Notes: a model not told the origin generated them from the letters alone. DNA of 64,000 nt from Nitrospirota bacterium (GCA_015233015.1 JADFYO010000007.1:1-64000); one strand, 5' to 3'; counted from the first letter of the stretch, positions 25,019 to 35,073 are shown. Translations and numbers: made by a program.

Positions 25019-26653
25019 TTGACAGAGATTCATAACAAGATAGGGGCAGATTGGACGTACAGCCTGAAAAAGAAGATGCTTTTCGGGCTTCTGGGGCTTA
25101 TTAGTGTTTGTTTTGTTTTGTTGACAGCTATTGTCGTACTTCTTGTAAAGAATTCCCGCTTTGAAGACGCAAAGACTAATATTCAGGAATTGAACTCTGC
25201 CATTGAATCAAGCTTAAAACATTTGATGATGACGCGCTCTCCCTATATAAGGCAGGCTATAGAGCAAATCGTAAGCAGCAGGGATACCATTTCATCCATT
25301 ACGATTTTAAACAACAGGGGCGTGGCCATGTATAGCGCCGGCCAGAGTGATAATAGCAATAGAGTTTTCGATAAAGAAAAGGAAGCCTCTTGTTTTGGCT
25401 GCCACAAGACTGCTAAGGGCGGCCATTTAAAAGAATACACGATGGCGGTGAAGAACAAAGACGGTATAAGTGTCCTAAGAAATATCTCCGTTATTTCTAA
25501 CGAACCCCAATGTTATGGCTGCCACGGCTCTACGCGGATAAATGGCAAGCTCATCGTTGACTATACGCTTGAGCGCTACTCCTCGCTTACAATGACGCTC
25601 ATGGCGATTATCATTGGTTCGGGCCTGGTTTGTTTTTTGTTGCTTGTCCCGCTTATTTCTATTAGAATTAATAAATATACCGCTGAAATAATAAGTCAGA
25701 ACGAAGAGGCCAACCTTCTCTACTCGATGGTCGAAGAGCTAAGCAAGACCATTACCCTTGAAGATCTGAAGAAAATAGTTGTGGATATTTTCAGTGAATG
25801 TCTGAAGGCCGAGGAGGTCTCCATCGTCATGCCCAAGAGGAGCGGCAAGTACAGTGTATTTACCAAAACCATAGCAGCCGGCGGCATTGTCCGAAGAAAA
25901 GTTGAGGCCGACGACCCTCTCATAGGTATGATAAATCTATGGATAGAAGGAAAGCTCAACAGCTGTATTTTATCCAATGACAAAAGAGACATATGCCTGA
26001 ACATTTCAAAGTCCGGCGAGCCGCTCGCTCTGATTAACGCAAAAAAGGCAAGCGCACCATTTATGAATAAGAAGGTTGAGCTGTTGCAGTCGCTCTCAGG
26101 CCGTTTAGCCATTGCCTTCGAGAATGCCTATCTCTACGCTATGGCCATAACGGACGAACTTACGCATTTATACACAAAACGGCATTTCAGCTACACCATA
26201 GAGAGAGAACTGGCAAGCGCCGACAAATCGGGCAAAGGCCTTTCCCTTATGATGATAGACCTGGATGATTTCAGGCGCGTGAACGAAAGTCATGGACATA
26301 CGGCCGGGGACTTCGTGCTTGACGCCGTGGCACAGCGCATAAAGGACTCCATTCGGGAACAAGACATGGCGTTCCGGTACGGCGGCGAAGAGTTCGCGGT
26401 TATCCTGCCTGATACCGATGTGGCCAGCGGTCATATTGTGGCCGAAAGAATAAGAAAATATATAGAGGACACACCGTTGCAACAAGACGGCCTGTCAATT
26501 AATATGACCGTCAGCGTGGGGCTTGCGGATTATAAGAAGGACGAGGGCGTCTCATCTCAGGAGCTTCTTGCTAAGGCCGACAGCGCCCTCTATGAGGCCA
26601 AGTGGATTGGCAAGAACACCATAGTTGTCAGATACGACAGGCATGGTGGATAG
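25019..26653 (+). CDS. Membrane diguanylate cyclase with periplasmic c-type haem sensor
   Basis: 544 residues. An N-terminal membrane helix (MLFGLLGLISVCFVLLTAIV) leads into a periplasmic sensor (~45-180) with two CxxCH haem c motifs, SCFGCHKT and QCYGCHGS. A second helix (MAIIIGSGLVCFLLLVPLIS) returns to the cytoplasm, followed by a GAF-like domain (~230-370) and a GGDEF domain with the active-site RYGGEEFAVILP (~385-540). The GGEEF signature is intact, so it should synthesise cyclic di-GMP. Haem in the periplasm suggests redox or oxygen/NO sensing. The start is TTG at 25019, taken because it precedes the first helix; it has no strong ribosome site. Its end overlaps the adenine deaminase gene. 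Confidence 0.9.
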   Translation: MTEIHNKIGADWTYSLKKKMLFGLLGLISVCFVLLTAIVVLLVKNSRFEDAKTNIQELNSAIESSLKHLMMTRSPYIRQAIEQIVSSRDTISSITILNNRGVAMYSAGQSDNSNRVFDKEKEASCFGCHKTAKGGHLKEYTMAVKNKDGISVLRNISVISNEPQCYGCHGSTRINGKLIVDYTLERYSSLTMTLMAIIIGSGLVCFLLLVPLISIRINKYTAEIISQNEEANLLYSMVEELSKTITLEDLKKIVVDIFSECLKAEEVSIVMPKRSGKYSVFTKTIAAGGIVRRKVEADDPLIGMINLWIEGKLNSCILSNDKRDICLNISKSGEPLALINAKKASAPFMNKKVELLQSLSGRLAIAFENAYLYAMAITDELTHLYTKRHFSYTIERELASADKSGKGLSLMMIDLDDFRRVNESHGHTAGDFVLDAVAQRIKDSIREQDMAFRYGGEEFAVILPDTDVASGHIVAERIRKYIEDTPLQQDGLSINMTVSVGLADYKKDEGVSSQELLAKADSALYEAKWIGKNTIVVRYDRHGG

Positions 26654-28304
26654 GTTTTTCATTGCCGGCAATATCGTAGATGTCCTTAACTCCTGCATAT
26701 ACGCTGCCGAAGTTGAGATCTCCCAAGGAAAGATTGCCTCGATAACAAAGAGAAATGTACCTTATAGCGAATTTATAATACCCGGCCTCATAGATTCTCA
26801 TGTCCATGTGGAGAGTTCTATGCTGATACCATCTGAGTTTGCCCGTATAGCCGCAACGCACGGCACTGTGGCCACGGTAAGCGACCCGCACGAGATTGCC
26901 AACGTCCTCGGTACCGCGGGCATTGACTATATGATAGAAAATGGCAGGACGGTTCCATTTAAATTCTTCTTTGGGGCGTCTTCATGTGTCCCCGCAACCG
27001 GTTTTGAGACTGCCGGCGCCTCTATTGACGCTGCTCAGATTGACGCCCTTTTAAAACGGGATGAGATAAAATATCTGAGCGAGATGATGAACTATCCGGG
27101 CGTTATTAACGGCGACCCAGATGTAGTGGCAAAGATTGCAGCTGCTCAGCGCTGCGGCAAGCCCATCGACGGCCACGCCCCCGGTCTCAGAGGCAGTCTC
27201 TGCGAAGAATACGTAAAAATGGGGATTACCACAGACCACGAATGCCTCTGCATTGACGAGGCGCTGGAGAAGATATCCTACGGCATGAAAATCCTGATAA
27301 GAGAAGGTTCGGCGGCAAGAAATTTCGATGCCCTTTCACCTCTTATCGAAGGCCACTTTCACGACGTCATGTTTTGTACCGATGACATCCACCCCGATGC
27401 CCTTATGAGAGGCCATATAAATCTCATGGTCAAACGGGCACTTAGGGACGGTTATGATATAATGAAGGTGCTGCGGTGTGCGTGTGTTAATCCCGTGCTG
27501 CATTACGGCCTCGATGTTGGGCTTTTGCAGGTTGGCGATGCTGCCGATTTCGCCGTAATAGACGGCCCTGAGAGTTTTAATATCATAAAGACATATGTCA
27601 ACGGTCGGCTGATTGCCGAAAACGGAGTGCCGTTGATTGCTCATGTGCCTTATGAGGCTGTGAATAAATTTAATGCCGCGCCAAAGACCATGCGTGATTT
27701 CCTCATCCCGGAGCTCAGCGGCACACTAAATGTAATAGGTGTGACCGATGGTCAGTTGATTACAGATAAGCGTCAGGGGCGGGCGAATGTCCTCGATGGA
27801 AATCTGGTGTCGAACATCGGGGATGACATACTGAAAATCGCGGTTGTCAACCGTTATGAAAAAAACGCCCCGCCCGCCGTTGGATTCATACAGGGTTTCG
27901 GGCTGAAAGACGGTGCCGTTGCCTCGTCCATTTCACACGATTCGCACAACATCGTGGCCGTCGGCGTTACGGATTCCTCTCTTTGCGAGGCGGTGAATCT
28001 GATTATTGAACACGGGGGAGGAATTTGTGCCGTAGTCAAAGACGAAAAGAAGATTTTGCCTCTGCCGGTTGCAGGATTAATGAGTACCGGTGACGGCTTT
28101 GAGATTGCTCAGTGTTATGCGGAGCTTAACGAATTTGCAATTAAGCTTGGCTCTTCTCTTAGGGCACCGTTTATGACGCTGTCATTTATGGCCCTTCTGG
28201 TCATTCCCCATCTAAAGCTCAGCGACAAGGGCCTGTTCGATTCGGATACGTTTCAATTTACGGGTTTGTATCAGGAAAGAGATATTATCTTAACCCCGGA
28301 GTAA
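26643..28304 (+). CDS. ade: Adenine deaminase
   Basis: An amidohydrolase of the Ade family (~553 residues) converting adenine to hypoxanthine and ammonia. It has the metal-binding motifs PGLIDSHVHVESSML, DPHEIANVLG, GHAPGL and FCTDDIHPD, and the characteristic C-terminal half (PPAVGFIQGFGLKDGAVASS, ISHDSHNIVAVG, LKLGSSLRAPFMTLSF). I took ATG at 26643, which overlaps the cyclase stop; a TTG at 26625 could add six residues. The reading frames overlap by about 11 bases, so the two genes are co-transcribed, although their functions have no obvious link. Confidence 0.95.
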   Translation: MVDRFFIAGNIVDVLNSCIYAAEVEISQGKIASITKRNVPYSEFIIPGLIDSHVHVESSMLIPSEFARIAATHGTVATVSDPHEIANVLGTAGIDYMIENGRTVPFKFFFGASSCVPATGFETAGASIDAAQIDALLKRDEIKYLSEMMNYPGVINGDPDVVAKIAAAQRCGKPIDGHAPGLRGSLCEEYVKMGITTDHECLCIDEALEKISYGMKILIREGSAARNFDALSPLIEGHFHDVMFCTDDIHPDALMRGHINLMVKRALRDGYDIMKVLRCACVNPVLHYGLDVGLLQVGDAADFAVIDGPESFNIIKTYVNGRLIAENGVPLIAHVPYEAVNKFNAAPKTMRDFLIPELSGTLNVIGVTDGQLITDKRQGRANVLDGNLVSNIGDDILKIAVVNRYEKNAPPAVGFIQGFGLKDGAVASSISHDSHNIVAVGVTDSSLCEAVNLIIEHGGGICAVVKDEKKILPLPVAGLMSTGDGFEIAQCYAELNEFAIKLGSSLRAPFMTLSFMALLVIPHLKLSDKGLFDSDTFQFTGLYQERDIILTPE

Positions 28305-28419
28305 GAACTGGAAAGACTTTTACTTTTTTAAGTCGATTTTGGTATGCTCCACAGTTAATGACTAAATGATTACTTCGATAAAAAAAAACGGTTGATGCGC
28401 TATACAGTTCAGTTTTCAC

Positions 28420-28435
28420 AGGACTGGCCAGTCCT
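28420..28435. promoter_or_regulatory. Perfect 16-base palindrome before the acyltransferase gene
   Basis: AGGACTGGCCAGTCCT is fully self-complementary and lies 38 bases before the start of the acyltransferase-TPR gene. The half-site ACTGG resembles GntR/FadR-type operator halves. No regulator gene is adjacent. Its position suits an operator; nothing else supports it. Confidence 0.4.
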
Positions 28436-28473
28436 CTGGATTCCCCTACAGGTCATAACAGCGTGGTAATTCA

Positions 28474-30618
28474 ATGAGTTACGAGAAAATAACTTTAGAA
28501 AAATATGACAAGCTATTAATTTTGCGCGGACTTTTGTCTGTCGGCGTTATGATAGGCCACAGTTATCAGCAGCAATCCCTGTTGGTTTGTCTTTTTGAGA
28601 ATTATAGAAGTGTGGATAACCTGTGGATTAACGGCCTGATAAGATTTCTGACTGTCGGATATTGTTCAGAGTGCGTATGGTGCTTTTTTATCCTGAGCGG
28701 TTATTTGATGGGCAAACTTTTTTTAAATGGAAAATATGAGCTAAACATCGATGGCGTTAAAAGGTTTTATAAAAACAGATTCTTCAGAATTGTGCCGTTA
28801 TTGCTTACTGCCATAATTGTTTGTTATGTATTCGATGCTGAACCCTTTGACAAGAATCCGATAACAATACTCAACGATTTGTTTTTTATAAGCAATATAG
28901 CGGGTGGCAGTTCACACAGTACCGCATGGTCAGTAAGCTATGAGATGCAGTTTTATTTTATGTTTCCTTTTATATTTGCATTGTTTCGAAAGGTTTCTCA
29001 AAAAACTTTACATTTAGTTTTTCTATTGTGCGGCTTATTGTTTCTAATTAATTATTTAAATAAATGCAGTTTAATATATTTATTATGGCATTATTTATTT
29101 CTATTTATCCTAGGGTATTATATAAATATTATATTGAGGCTTACAAATATCGGGAAGTTCCGTTATAGCGGGCCGGCAGCGGTGTTATCTATTGCAATGG
29201 CAATGGTATGTAAATATATAATAGAGCAGCATTTTCATAATGCCAATGCCCGCTTGCTCACAATGTCACTTTTTTTTGGAGCAGCGATATTTTTTCTTGA
29301 AATCCCGACAGCAAAAGCTGAGAATGACAATGGCAAAAGATCCTTCATCAAACGAGGCATCCTGACTATATTGATTTTTTTAGGAAATATCTCCTATGGA
29401 GTTTATTTATGGCACTGGTTAGTGTTACAAAAATTAAGCGAATCCAAATATATTGACTCTATAGTAAACTATCTTATCTCTCACGGATTAATAGGAGATG
29501 ATTCTTTATGGGAAAGATTGATTTACAGTGTTATATTTTTGGGATCTCTTATGTTTTTTACATTCCTGTTGTCATGGTTATCCTTTATCCTGATTGAATT
29601 GCCTTTCAGACCGAATTTGTATAATAGAAAATCCGGCTTCATTTCACTCTCAAACAAGAAAACCCTTGCCATTTATTCATCCGTAATGATAACCCTCCTG
29701 TTCATTATGTCGGCGACCATATACACTAAATGGATTACCATAGGAAAACAGTACAAGGAAGGCCATCAGCTTGTTTCTATGGTGAAGGAGTACATATCAA
29801 ACCTGTATTTAAGCAAGTATAGCTGTTCTTCTGACAAACCGGTTGAAATGAATATGATAAAAGTTCTTGATATTTACCCTGGTAATTTTATGGCAATACA
29901 TAAGCTTGGAATAATATATGAAAAACATGGCGAGTACAAAAAGGCCGAGGAGCAATATCAATTGGCGATACAGATAAATCCTCAATACGATAAAGTATAT
30001 AATAACCTGCTTCAAGTATTGCATACTCCTGACAACGATAACGAGATTCTGAAAATAATTAATGACAGAATGAAAATAAATAAGTATCCGGTAGATTTAA
30101 CCAGACTGATATATATATTGAATAAACAAGGCAGATTAGGAGATGTCTTTAGTGTACTGAAGTACTGTAGAAACTTGCATCCCAATTATAACGAATTGGA
30201 CATTATGCTTGGCGATAATTTAGAGAGGAGAGGTACATATGACGATGCCATAAAACACTATTTCTCTGCACTGAGAATATATGGGACAACAAATTATCTC
30301 GATGCCTATTTACACTTGGGTGACGTTTACTATCGTACCGGTAATCTCAATGGAGCGGCTAAATGTTATAGATTTATCTTAAAATCAAATTCTGGTATAA
30401 GCAATGAAACTATCAACTATGCACGAATTAATCTTGGCCGTCTCCTGCTTGACAGTAATTACGTTGACGATGCGATTAGGGAGATCGAATTGTTGTTGAA
30501 AACAAACCGGCAGTTTGTAGAAAATAATCGTAATGTACGTGATCAAATGGATAATATTGTAAAAACAGTTTATGAAAAGACAGGAAAGGCAATTCATGGA
30601 TGGACGAAACCATACTGA
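28474..30618 (+). CDS. Acyltransferase-3 membrane protein fused to TPR repeats
   Basis: 714 residues. Residues 1-400 are an acyltransferase-3 (OafA-like) domain: ten or so membrane helices, the conserved HSYQQQ (ILRGLLSVGVMIGHSYQQQ) and FFILSGYLMGKLF, then RFFRIVPL and WSVSYEMQFYF. These proteins transfer acyl groups to extracytoplasmic sugars. Residues 450-700 hold several TPR units (FMAIHKLGIIYEKHGEYKKAEEQ ... YDDAIKHYFSALR ... DAYLHLGDVYYRTGNLNGAA), probably on the far side of the membrane and binding partner proteins. Acyltransferase plus TPR in one chain is uncommon. The gene is AT-rich compared with its neighbours and may be acquired. Substrate unknown, possibly a surface glycan. Confidence 0.85.
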   Translation: MSYEKITLEKYDKLLILRGLLSVGVMIGHSYQQQSLLVCLFENYRSVDNLWINGLIRFLTVGYCSECVWCFFILSGYLMGKLFLNGKYELNIDGVKRFYKNRFFRIVPLLLTAIIVCYVFDAEPFDKNPITILNDLFFISNIAGGSSHSTAWSVSYEMQFYFMFPFIFALFRKVSQKTLHLVFLLCGLLFLINYLNKCSLIYLLWHYLFLFILGYYINIILRLTNIGKFRYSGPAAVLSIAMAMVCKYIIEQHFHNANARLLTMSLFFGAAIFFLEIPTAKAENDNGKRSFIKRGILTILIFLGNISYGVYLWHWLVLQKLSESKYIDSIVNYLISHGLIGDDSLWERLIYSVIFLGSLMFFTFLLSWLSFILIELPFRPNLYNRKSGFISLSNKKTLAIYSSVMITLLFIMSATIYTKWITIGKQYKEGHQLVSMVKEYISNLYLSKYSCSSDKPVEMNMIKVLDIYPGNFMAIHKLGIIYEKHGEYKKAEEQYQLAIQINPQYDKVYNNLLQVLHTPDNDNEILKIINDRMKINKYPVDLTRLIYILNKQGRLGDVFSVLKYCRNLHPNYNELDIMLGDNLERRGTYDDAIKHYFSALRIYGTTNYLDAYLHLGDVYYRTGNLNGAAKCYRFILKSNSGISNETINYARINLGRLLLDSNYVDDAIREIELLLKTNRQFVENNRNVRDQMDNIVKTVYEKTGKAIHGWTKPY

Positions 30619-30651
30619 CGCCGAAATGCGTTCATAGAGGTAAGAAAATTT

Positions 30652-30781
30652 GAATCATCCTGAGCTTGTCCAAGGATGCTCCTCTATTTCGTATTTCCCC
30701 ATAAATCGGTAACCCTTCGGCAAGCTCAGGGCAAGCTCAGGGCAAGCTCAGGGCAAGCTCAGGACAGGCTCAGGATGATTC
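30652..30781. repeat. Palindromic repeat family B with a tandem array inside
   Basis: Same ends as the copy at 13183: GAATCATCCTGAGCTTGTCC on the left, CTCAGGATGATTC on the right. The right arm is expanded by an 11-base unit CAAGCTCAGGG repeated four times with small changes (30721-30764) and a CAGGCTCAGGA variant. This looks like slippage within a repeat element. It fills most of the gap between the acyltransferase and the small exported protein. Confidence 0.75.
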
Positions 30782-30871
30782 TTTGATAGGATACTTGTTA
30801 CTTCTATGTTTGCAACTTGGTATCAGTGGGTCTGTCATATATGAATTATCAGACCAATTTACCCGTTGATT

Positions 30872-31222
30872 TCATGAACAATGGCAGGATGGTTCAACAG
30901 CTTTTATTGTCCATGTGTTGCCGGCTCCTGTAACCGTAGATTTGCCCGATAACGGCGATGCCCCTCCGGTTCGGCTGGTTGCGGCGTTTACTTTCACCTC
31001 TTTGCCGTTATTATCCACGGCAAAGACAGTCACCGTAAGTATGATACAGCTGCTGCTGCCTGATACTGTGCCTGAGACGGTAACCCGGCAAGTCTCCCCC
31101 TGGCATTCGGAAGTTACGGCGGCATCGATGATATAACCATCTTTCTCAAAGTGCTCTGCATGGGCTGACATGGCTATTGCAAATATAGATAAAAATAATA
31201 CCAGAGAAACTATTTTTCTCAT
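30872..31222 (-). CDS. Small exported Cys-containing protein
   Basis: 116 residues. A signal peptide (MRKIVSLVLFLSIFAIAMSA, cleavage after AHA) is followed by a small beta-rich domain, with cysteines at ECQGETCRV, SSSCIIL and the C-terminal PSCHCS. A pattern of one or two disulfides is likely. No family recognised. It is preceded by GGGGGAGG, which supports the start. It is a monocistronic periplasmic or secreted protein just after the pgk terminator. Confidence 0.65.
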   Translation of the reverse strand: MRKIVSLVLFLSIFAIAMSAHAEHFEKDGYIIDAAVTSECQGETCRVTVSGTVSGSSSCIILTVTVFAVDNNGKEVKVNAATSRTGGASPLSGKSTVTGAGNTWTIKAVEPSCHCS

Positions 31223-31247
31223 TTGTTACCTCCCCCGTAAGTCAGAT

Positions 31248-31280
31248 AAAAAGGCCTGAAGAGAAATCTCCAGGCCTTTT
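31248..31280 (-). terminator. Rho-independent terminator after pgk
   Basis: On the leftward strand AAAAGGCCTG is followed by GAGATTTCTC and CAGGCCTTTTT. The stem AAGGCCTG / CAGGCCTT is perfect with a small extended loop and a T-run. It lies just downstream of the pgk stop and just upstream of the small exported-protein gene, ending the gap-pgk operon. Confidence 0.85.
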
Positions 31281-31296
31281 GTCGAGTATGATTAAC

Positions 31297-32493
31297 TTAC
31301 TTTTTCTCTGAGAGTGCCGCTACTCCAGGCAGGACTTTCCCTTCGAGAAGCTCTAAAGACGCGCCGCCTCCCGTAGAGATAAACGAGACCTGATCGGCAA
31401 CTCCGGCCCTCTTGACGGCCAATACCGAATCTCCGCCTCCAATGATACTTGTCCCGCTTGAGGCCGCAACGGCCTTTGCCAGAGAGTATGTACCCTTTGA
31501 AAACGCCTCTATCTCGAACAGACCCATCGGGCCGTTCCACACTATAGTTTTTGCGTCTGCTACAGCGCTGGCAAACAGTTTAGACGACTCAGGCCCTACA
31601 TCCAGTATCTTCCATCCTGCGGGGACGTTTTTCACTGAGACAGCCTTTATCTCGGTCCCAGGCTCGGTGGACTGCGCTATAATGCAGTCTATCGGCAGCA
31701 GGAAGTCCACATTGTTGGCCTTCATCTTTTCCATTATCGACCTTGCTGTGTCAAGCATTTCAGCCTCACACAGGGAATCGCCTATTTCGTAGCCCTGCGC
31801 CTTGAAAAACGTGTTGGCCATACCGCCGCCAATGATGACCTTATTGACCTTATCGGCCAGGTTCTCGAGGACGCCGATTTTACCCGACACCTTGGCGCCG
31901 CCTACTATTGCCACAAACGGCCTGACCGGATTGTTTATGGATTCTATAAGGTATTCGAGTTCCTTTTTCATCAGAAGCCCTGCCGCCGCCGTCTTCACGA
32001 ATTTCGTTATACCTTCGGTCGTCGCGTGCGCCCTATGGGCGGTGCCGAATGCGTCGTTTACGTAGATATCGGCAAGTTTTGACAGTTTTTCGGCAAAAAC
32101 GGGGTCGTTTTTCTCCTCTTCCGCATAAAATCTGACGTTTTCAAGGAGCACCACGTCGCCGTCTTTCATGCCGTTAACCGTCTTCTCTACCTCCGGCCCG
32201 ATGCAGTCGGCCGTAAACGTCACCTTTTGTTTCAGCAGCTCTTCAAGCCGCTTTGCCACGGGGGCCAGGCTGAACTTAGGATTAGGCTTTCCCTTAGGTC
32301 TGCCCAGATGGGAGGCAAGTATAACCCTCGCCCCGCCTTCGACGGCCTTCTGTATTGTTGGCAGGGCCATGCGAATCCTGTTGTCATCGGAGATATTTCC
32401 GCTTTCGTCAAACGGGACATTGAAGTCCACCCTTATAAAGACGCGCTTGCCCTTTAGGTCAAGGTCGGTCATTACGAGTTTATTGAGACCCAT
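31297..32493 (-). CDS. pgk: Phosphoglycerate kinase
   Basis: A 398-residue glycolytic enzyme making ATP from 1,3-bisphosphoglycerate. Landmarks: KRVFIRVDFNVP, the substrate-binding SHLGRPKGKPNPKFSL, the ENVRF segment, TVAIVGGAKVSGKI-like FVAIVGGAKVSGKIGVL, and the nucleotide-binding GGGDSVLAVKRAG near the C-terminus. The length is normal. It sits 14 bases downstream of gap and before a clear terminator, so the two are co-transcribed. Confidence 0.97.
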   Translation of the reverse strand: MGLNKLVMTDLDLKGKRVFIRVDFNVPFDESGNISDDNRIRMALPTIQKAVEGGARVILASHLGRPKGKPNPKFSLAPVAKRLEELLKQKVTFTADCIGPEVEKTVNGMKDGDVVLLENVRFYAEEEKNDPVFAEKLSKLADIYVNDAFGTAHRAHATTEGITKFVKTAAAGLLMKKELEYLIESINNPVRPFVAIVGGAKVSGKIGVLENLADKVNKVIIGGGMANTFFKAQGYEIGDSLCEAEMLDTARSIMEKMKANNVDFLLPIDCIIAQSTEPGTEIKAVSVKNVPAGWKILDVGPESSKLFASAVADAKTIVWNGPMGLFEIEAFSKGTYSLAKAVAASSGTSIIGGGDSVLAVKRAGVADQVSFISTGGGASLELLEGKVLPGVAALSEKK

Positions 32494-32507
32494 TGTGCAG
32501 TCCTCCC

Positions 32508-33509
32508 TTATCTCTTTGAGATAACATAGAGTGTGAGGTCTCTTAAGCGGCAGCTATAACCCCATTCGTTGTCATACCATGAGATTACTTTTGCCATATT
32601 GCCTATTGTCTTTGTAAGTGCCGGGTCAAATATGGACGAGTGTGGATTGCCCTTGAAATCGGACGATACCAGCGGCACGTCGCAGTACTGGAGAACGCCC
32701 TTCATCGGGCCTTCCGCCGCTGCCTTAATAGCGCTGTTGATGTCAGCCGCCGAGGCCTCTTTGCTGAGTTCTACGACGAGGTCGACAACCGATACGTTAG
32801 GGGTTGGTACGCGCATCGAGAAACCGTCTAACTTGCCCTTTAACTCCGGAAGTACGAGACCTATTGCCTTAGCCGCGCCGGTGCTCGATGGGATTATGGA
32901 AAGTGCCGCCGCCCTCGCCCTTCTAAGGTCTTTGTGCGCCAGGTCCAGAAGCCTCTGGTCGTTGGTGTATGAGTGAACGGTGGTCATAAGGCCCTTTACT
33001 ATGCCAAATTCCTTATGTATAACCTTGGAAATCGGTGACAGACAGTTAGTCGTACACGAGGCATTGGATATGATCTTGTGTTTTGCCGGGTCGAGAAGCT
33101 CATTGTTAACGCCCATACATACGGTGATGTCTTCGTCGGTTGCGGGGGCTGAAATCAATACCCATCCGGCGCCTGCGGTAAGATGCTTGGTGGCCGAGTC
33201 TCTCTTTGTGAAAAGACCGGTTGACTCTACGGCTATTTCAACGCCCATAGACTTCCATGGGAGATTTGCCGGGTCTCTTTCCGCCGTTATTTTTATGGTC
33301 TTGCCGTTTACGACGAGTGCGTCGTCTTTAGAAGTTACGTCGGCGTTGAGATTGCCTACTACCGAGTCATATTTCAACAAGTGGGCAAGTGTCTTAGCGT
33401 CGGTGATGTCGTTTATTGCCACGATTTCGATCTCTTTAGATTCCATGCACGCCCTAAAGTAGTTCCTGCCAATCCTTCCAAAGCCGTTTACACCAATTTT
33501 TACAGCCAT
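32508..33509 (-). CDS. gap: Glyceraldehyde-3-phosphate dehydrogenase
   Basis: 333 residues. NAD-binding start [17 protein letters not shown], catalytic cysteine in [15 protein letters not shown], and the conserved C-terminal [13 protein letters not shown]. It oxidises glyceraldehyde 3-phosphate to 1,3-bisphosphoglycerate. It heads a two-gene gap-pgk operon with an upstream DUF1015 gene on the same strand but separated by about 120 bases. The Shine-Dalgarno GGAGG precedes the start. Confidence 0.97.
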   Translation of the reverse strand: MAVKIGVNGFGRIGRNYFRACMESKEIEIVAINDITDAKTLAHLLKYDSVVGNLNADVTSKDDALVVNGKTIKITAERDPANLPWKSMGVEIAVESTGLFTKRDSATKHLTAGAGWVLISAPATDEDITVCMGVNNELLDPAKHKIISNASCTTNCLSPISKVIHKEFGIVKGLMTTVHSYTNDQRLLDLAHKDLRRARAAALSIIPSSTGAAKAIGLVLPELKGKLDGFSMRVPTPNVSVVDLVVELSKEASAADINSAIKAAAEGPMKGVLQYCDVPLVSSDFKGNPHSSIFDPALTKTIGNMAKVISWYDNEWGYSCRLRDLTLYVISKR

Positions 33510-33633
33510 TTTGAAACCTCCTCCATCGCTCAGGGAGCAGCCACTCAGGGAGCAGCCTCGCTCAAACCCTGCATAAGTCCCTGCGCTTCTTTAAGATAAT
33601 TGTTCGGAGACAAAGCCTCCTGACGTTTTACAG

Positions 33634-34878
33634 CTACTTATCGAAATAATTAATCACTATACCCGTTGGTATCTTCGGATAAAAATATGTTGACTTTGGC
33701 GGCATTCTCATGCCTGCCCTGGCGACTAACTCGATGTCCCCGACGCGCGTGGGATTGAGAAAAAAGGCCGCGTCGTATTGTCCGCCTTCCTGCCTGCCAT
33801 CCCGCCCGCCTGCAACTTTAGCAATCGTCTTGTCCATATCCATCTCGTACCCGAATTCACTGACATTATACAACTTTTTGAAAATTATTTCATGTAATAT
33901 AATCACGTCTATCCCTAAAATTCCAGAAGGTATTTCTCCTTTATACCGAAGCGTGTAAAACTGTCCTCCTCTTAATAACATTCCAAAGGTGTGAGGCTTA
34001 CCGGCAATGGCCTGGATTATGTCTGTGCCGCCTTTAAGCCTTGTTATATCGAACTGTTCCGTTAACAGGTCAAGGGCGTCGGGAGGGAGTTTTAAAAGAA
34101 GCCTGTGCGTAGGTTTAATCGTTATCCCCTCGTCGGCGGTGTTTACAAGCAGCATCAAGACATAGTTATATGCGGCGCCTGAGTCGCCGGAGCCTTCTTT
34201 CATCAGCCTCTGATATTTAAGGGCGGTTTCATATCTGTGATGGCCGTCGGCGATAAAAATATCTCTTCCTCTGAGACCGTTTTGAATTGTTTCTATATGT
34301 CTTGAGTCGTTGACTATCCAGCATTTATGGACGACGGCGTCGTCGTCGGTAAACTCTATATACGGCTTTTCGTTAAGAACGCTGCCCAGGACATCTGCCG
34401 CCTTCATCTCCGGGTTATTGTAGAGGGAGAATATGGGGCTTGTGTTTGCCCTGCATATGCGCAGCAGATTAAACCGGTCCTCTTTGGGTTTGGAATGGGT
34501 CATCTCGTGCGGGAAGATACCGTGGCCTGGCTCTGCCAGTTTAACGGCGGCGAATATGCCCCGCATTGTCTTTTTCGTGTTTTCGGCCATGTAAACCGTT
34601 TCATAGAGATAGTAGGCCGGCCTGTCTTCAAACTTTATGATACCCCCTTCGATCCACTTTCTGAGATTGTCCGCGGCTAACAGATATTTTGTCAGATTAC
34701 CGCCATCCGTGGAAATATCCATGCCGCAATCTACCCTTGCTATGTTATACGGGCCGCGCTCATAGAGCTTATGCAGCATGTCGCCGGATATAATGTCATA
34801 GGGCGGTGCCGTAACATCACACATCGGGACCCTTAAAGGGTCATACAACAAACCTCTGAACGGGATTGCCTCAGTCAA
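33634..34878 (-). CDS. DUF1015 family protein
   Basis: A 414-residue DUF1015 protein: IPFRGLLYDP, the hallmark TAPPYDIISGDM, YNIARVDCG, GIFPHEMTHSKPKEDR, and FIADGHHRYETAL. In one archaeal member (SerK) the family is a serine kinase acting on free serine with ADP, but bacterial members are mostly untested, so I only suggest a phosphotransfer role. The motif FIADGHHRYET is well conserved here. It is transcribed with gap and pgk, or from its own promoter. Confidence 0.85.
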   Translation of the reverse strand: MTEAIPFRGLLYDPLRVPMCDVTAPPYDIISGDMLHKLYERGPYNIARVDCGMDISTDGGNLTKYLLAADNLRKWIEGGIIKFEDRPAYYLYETVYMAENTKKTMRGIFAAVKLAEPGHGIFPHEMTHSKPKEDRFNLLRICRANTSPIFSLYNNPEMKAADVLGSVLNEKPYIEFTDDDAVVHKCWIVNDSRHIETIQNGLRGRDIFIADGHHRYETALKYQRLMKEGSGDSGAAYNYVLMLLVNTADEGITIKPTHRLLLKLPPDALDLLTEQFDITRLKGGTDIIQAIAGKPHTFGMLLRGGQFYTLRYKGEIPSGILGIDVIILHEIIFKKLYNVSEFGYEMDMDKTIAKVAGGRDGRQEGGQYDAAFFLNPTRVGDIELVARAGMRMPPKSTYFYPKIPTGIVINYFDK

Positions 34879-35073
34879 TTTAACCTCGCCGGTTTATCAA
34901 TAAAATTACAGAGTGGTATTATAGCACTGTGGATTGAATAATTACAAATTCCCCGGAAAGACCATTTTTTTATGTGCTATCGCAGTTTTTGGTTTCTGAA
35001 ATACTCATTTTTATGATAGAATAGCTGGTGTCATGATAGATAAAACAATCACTTCGATACTTTTAAGGAGCGC

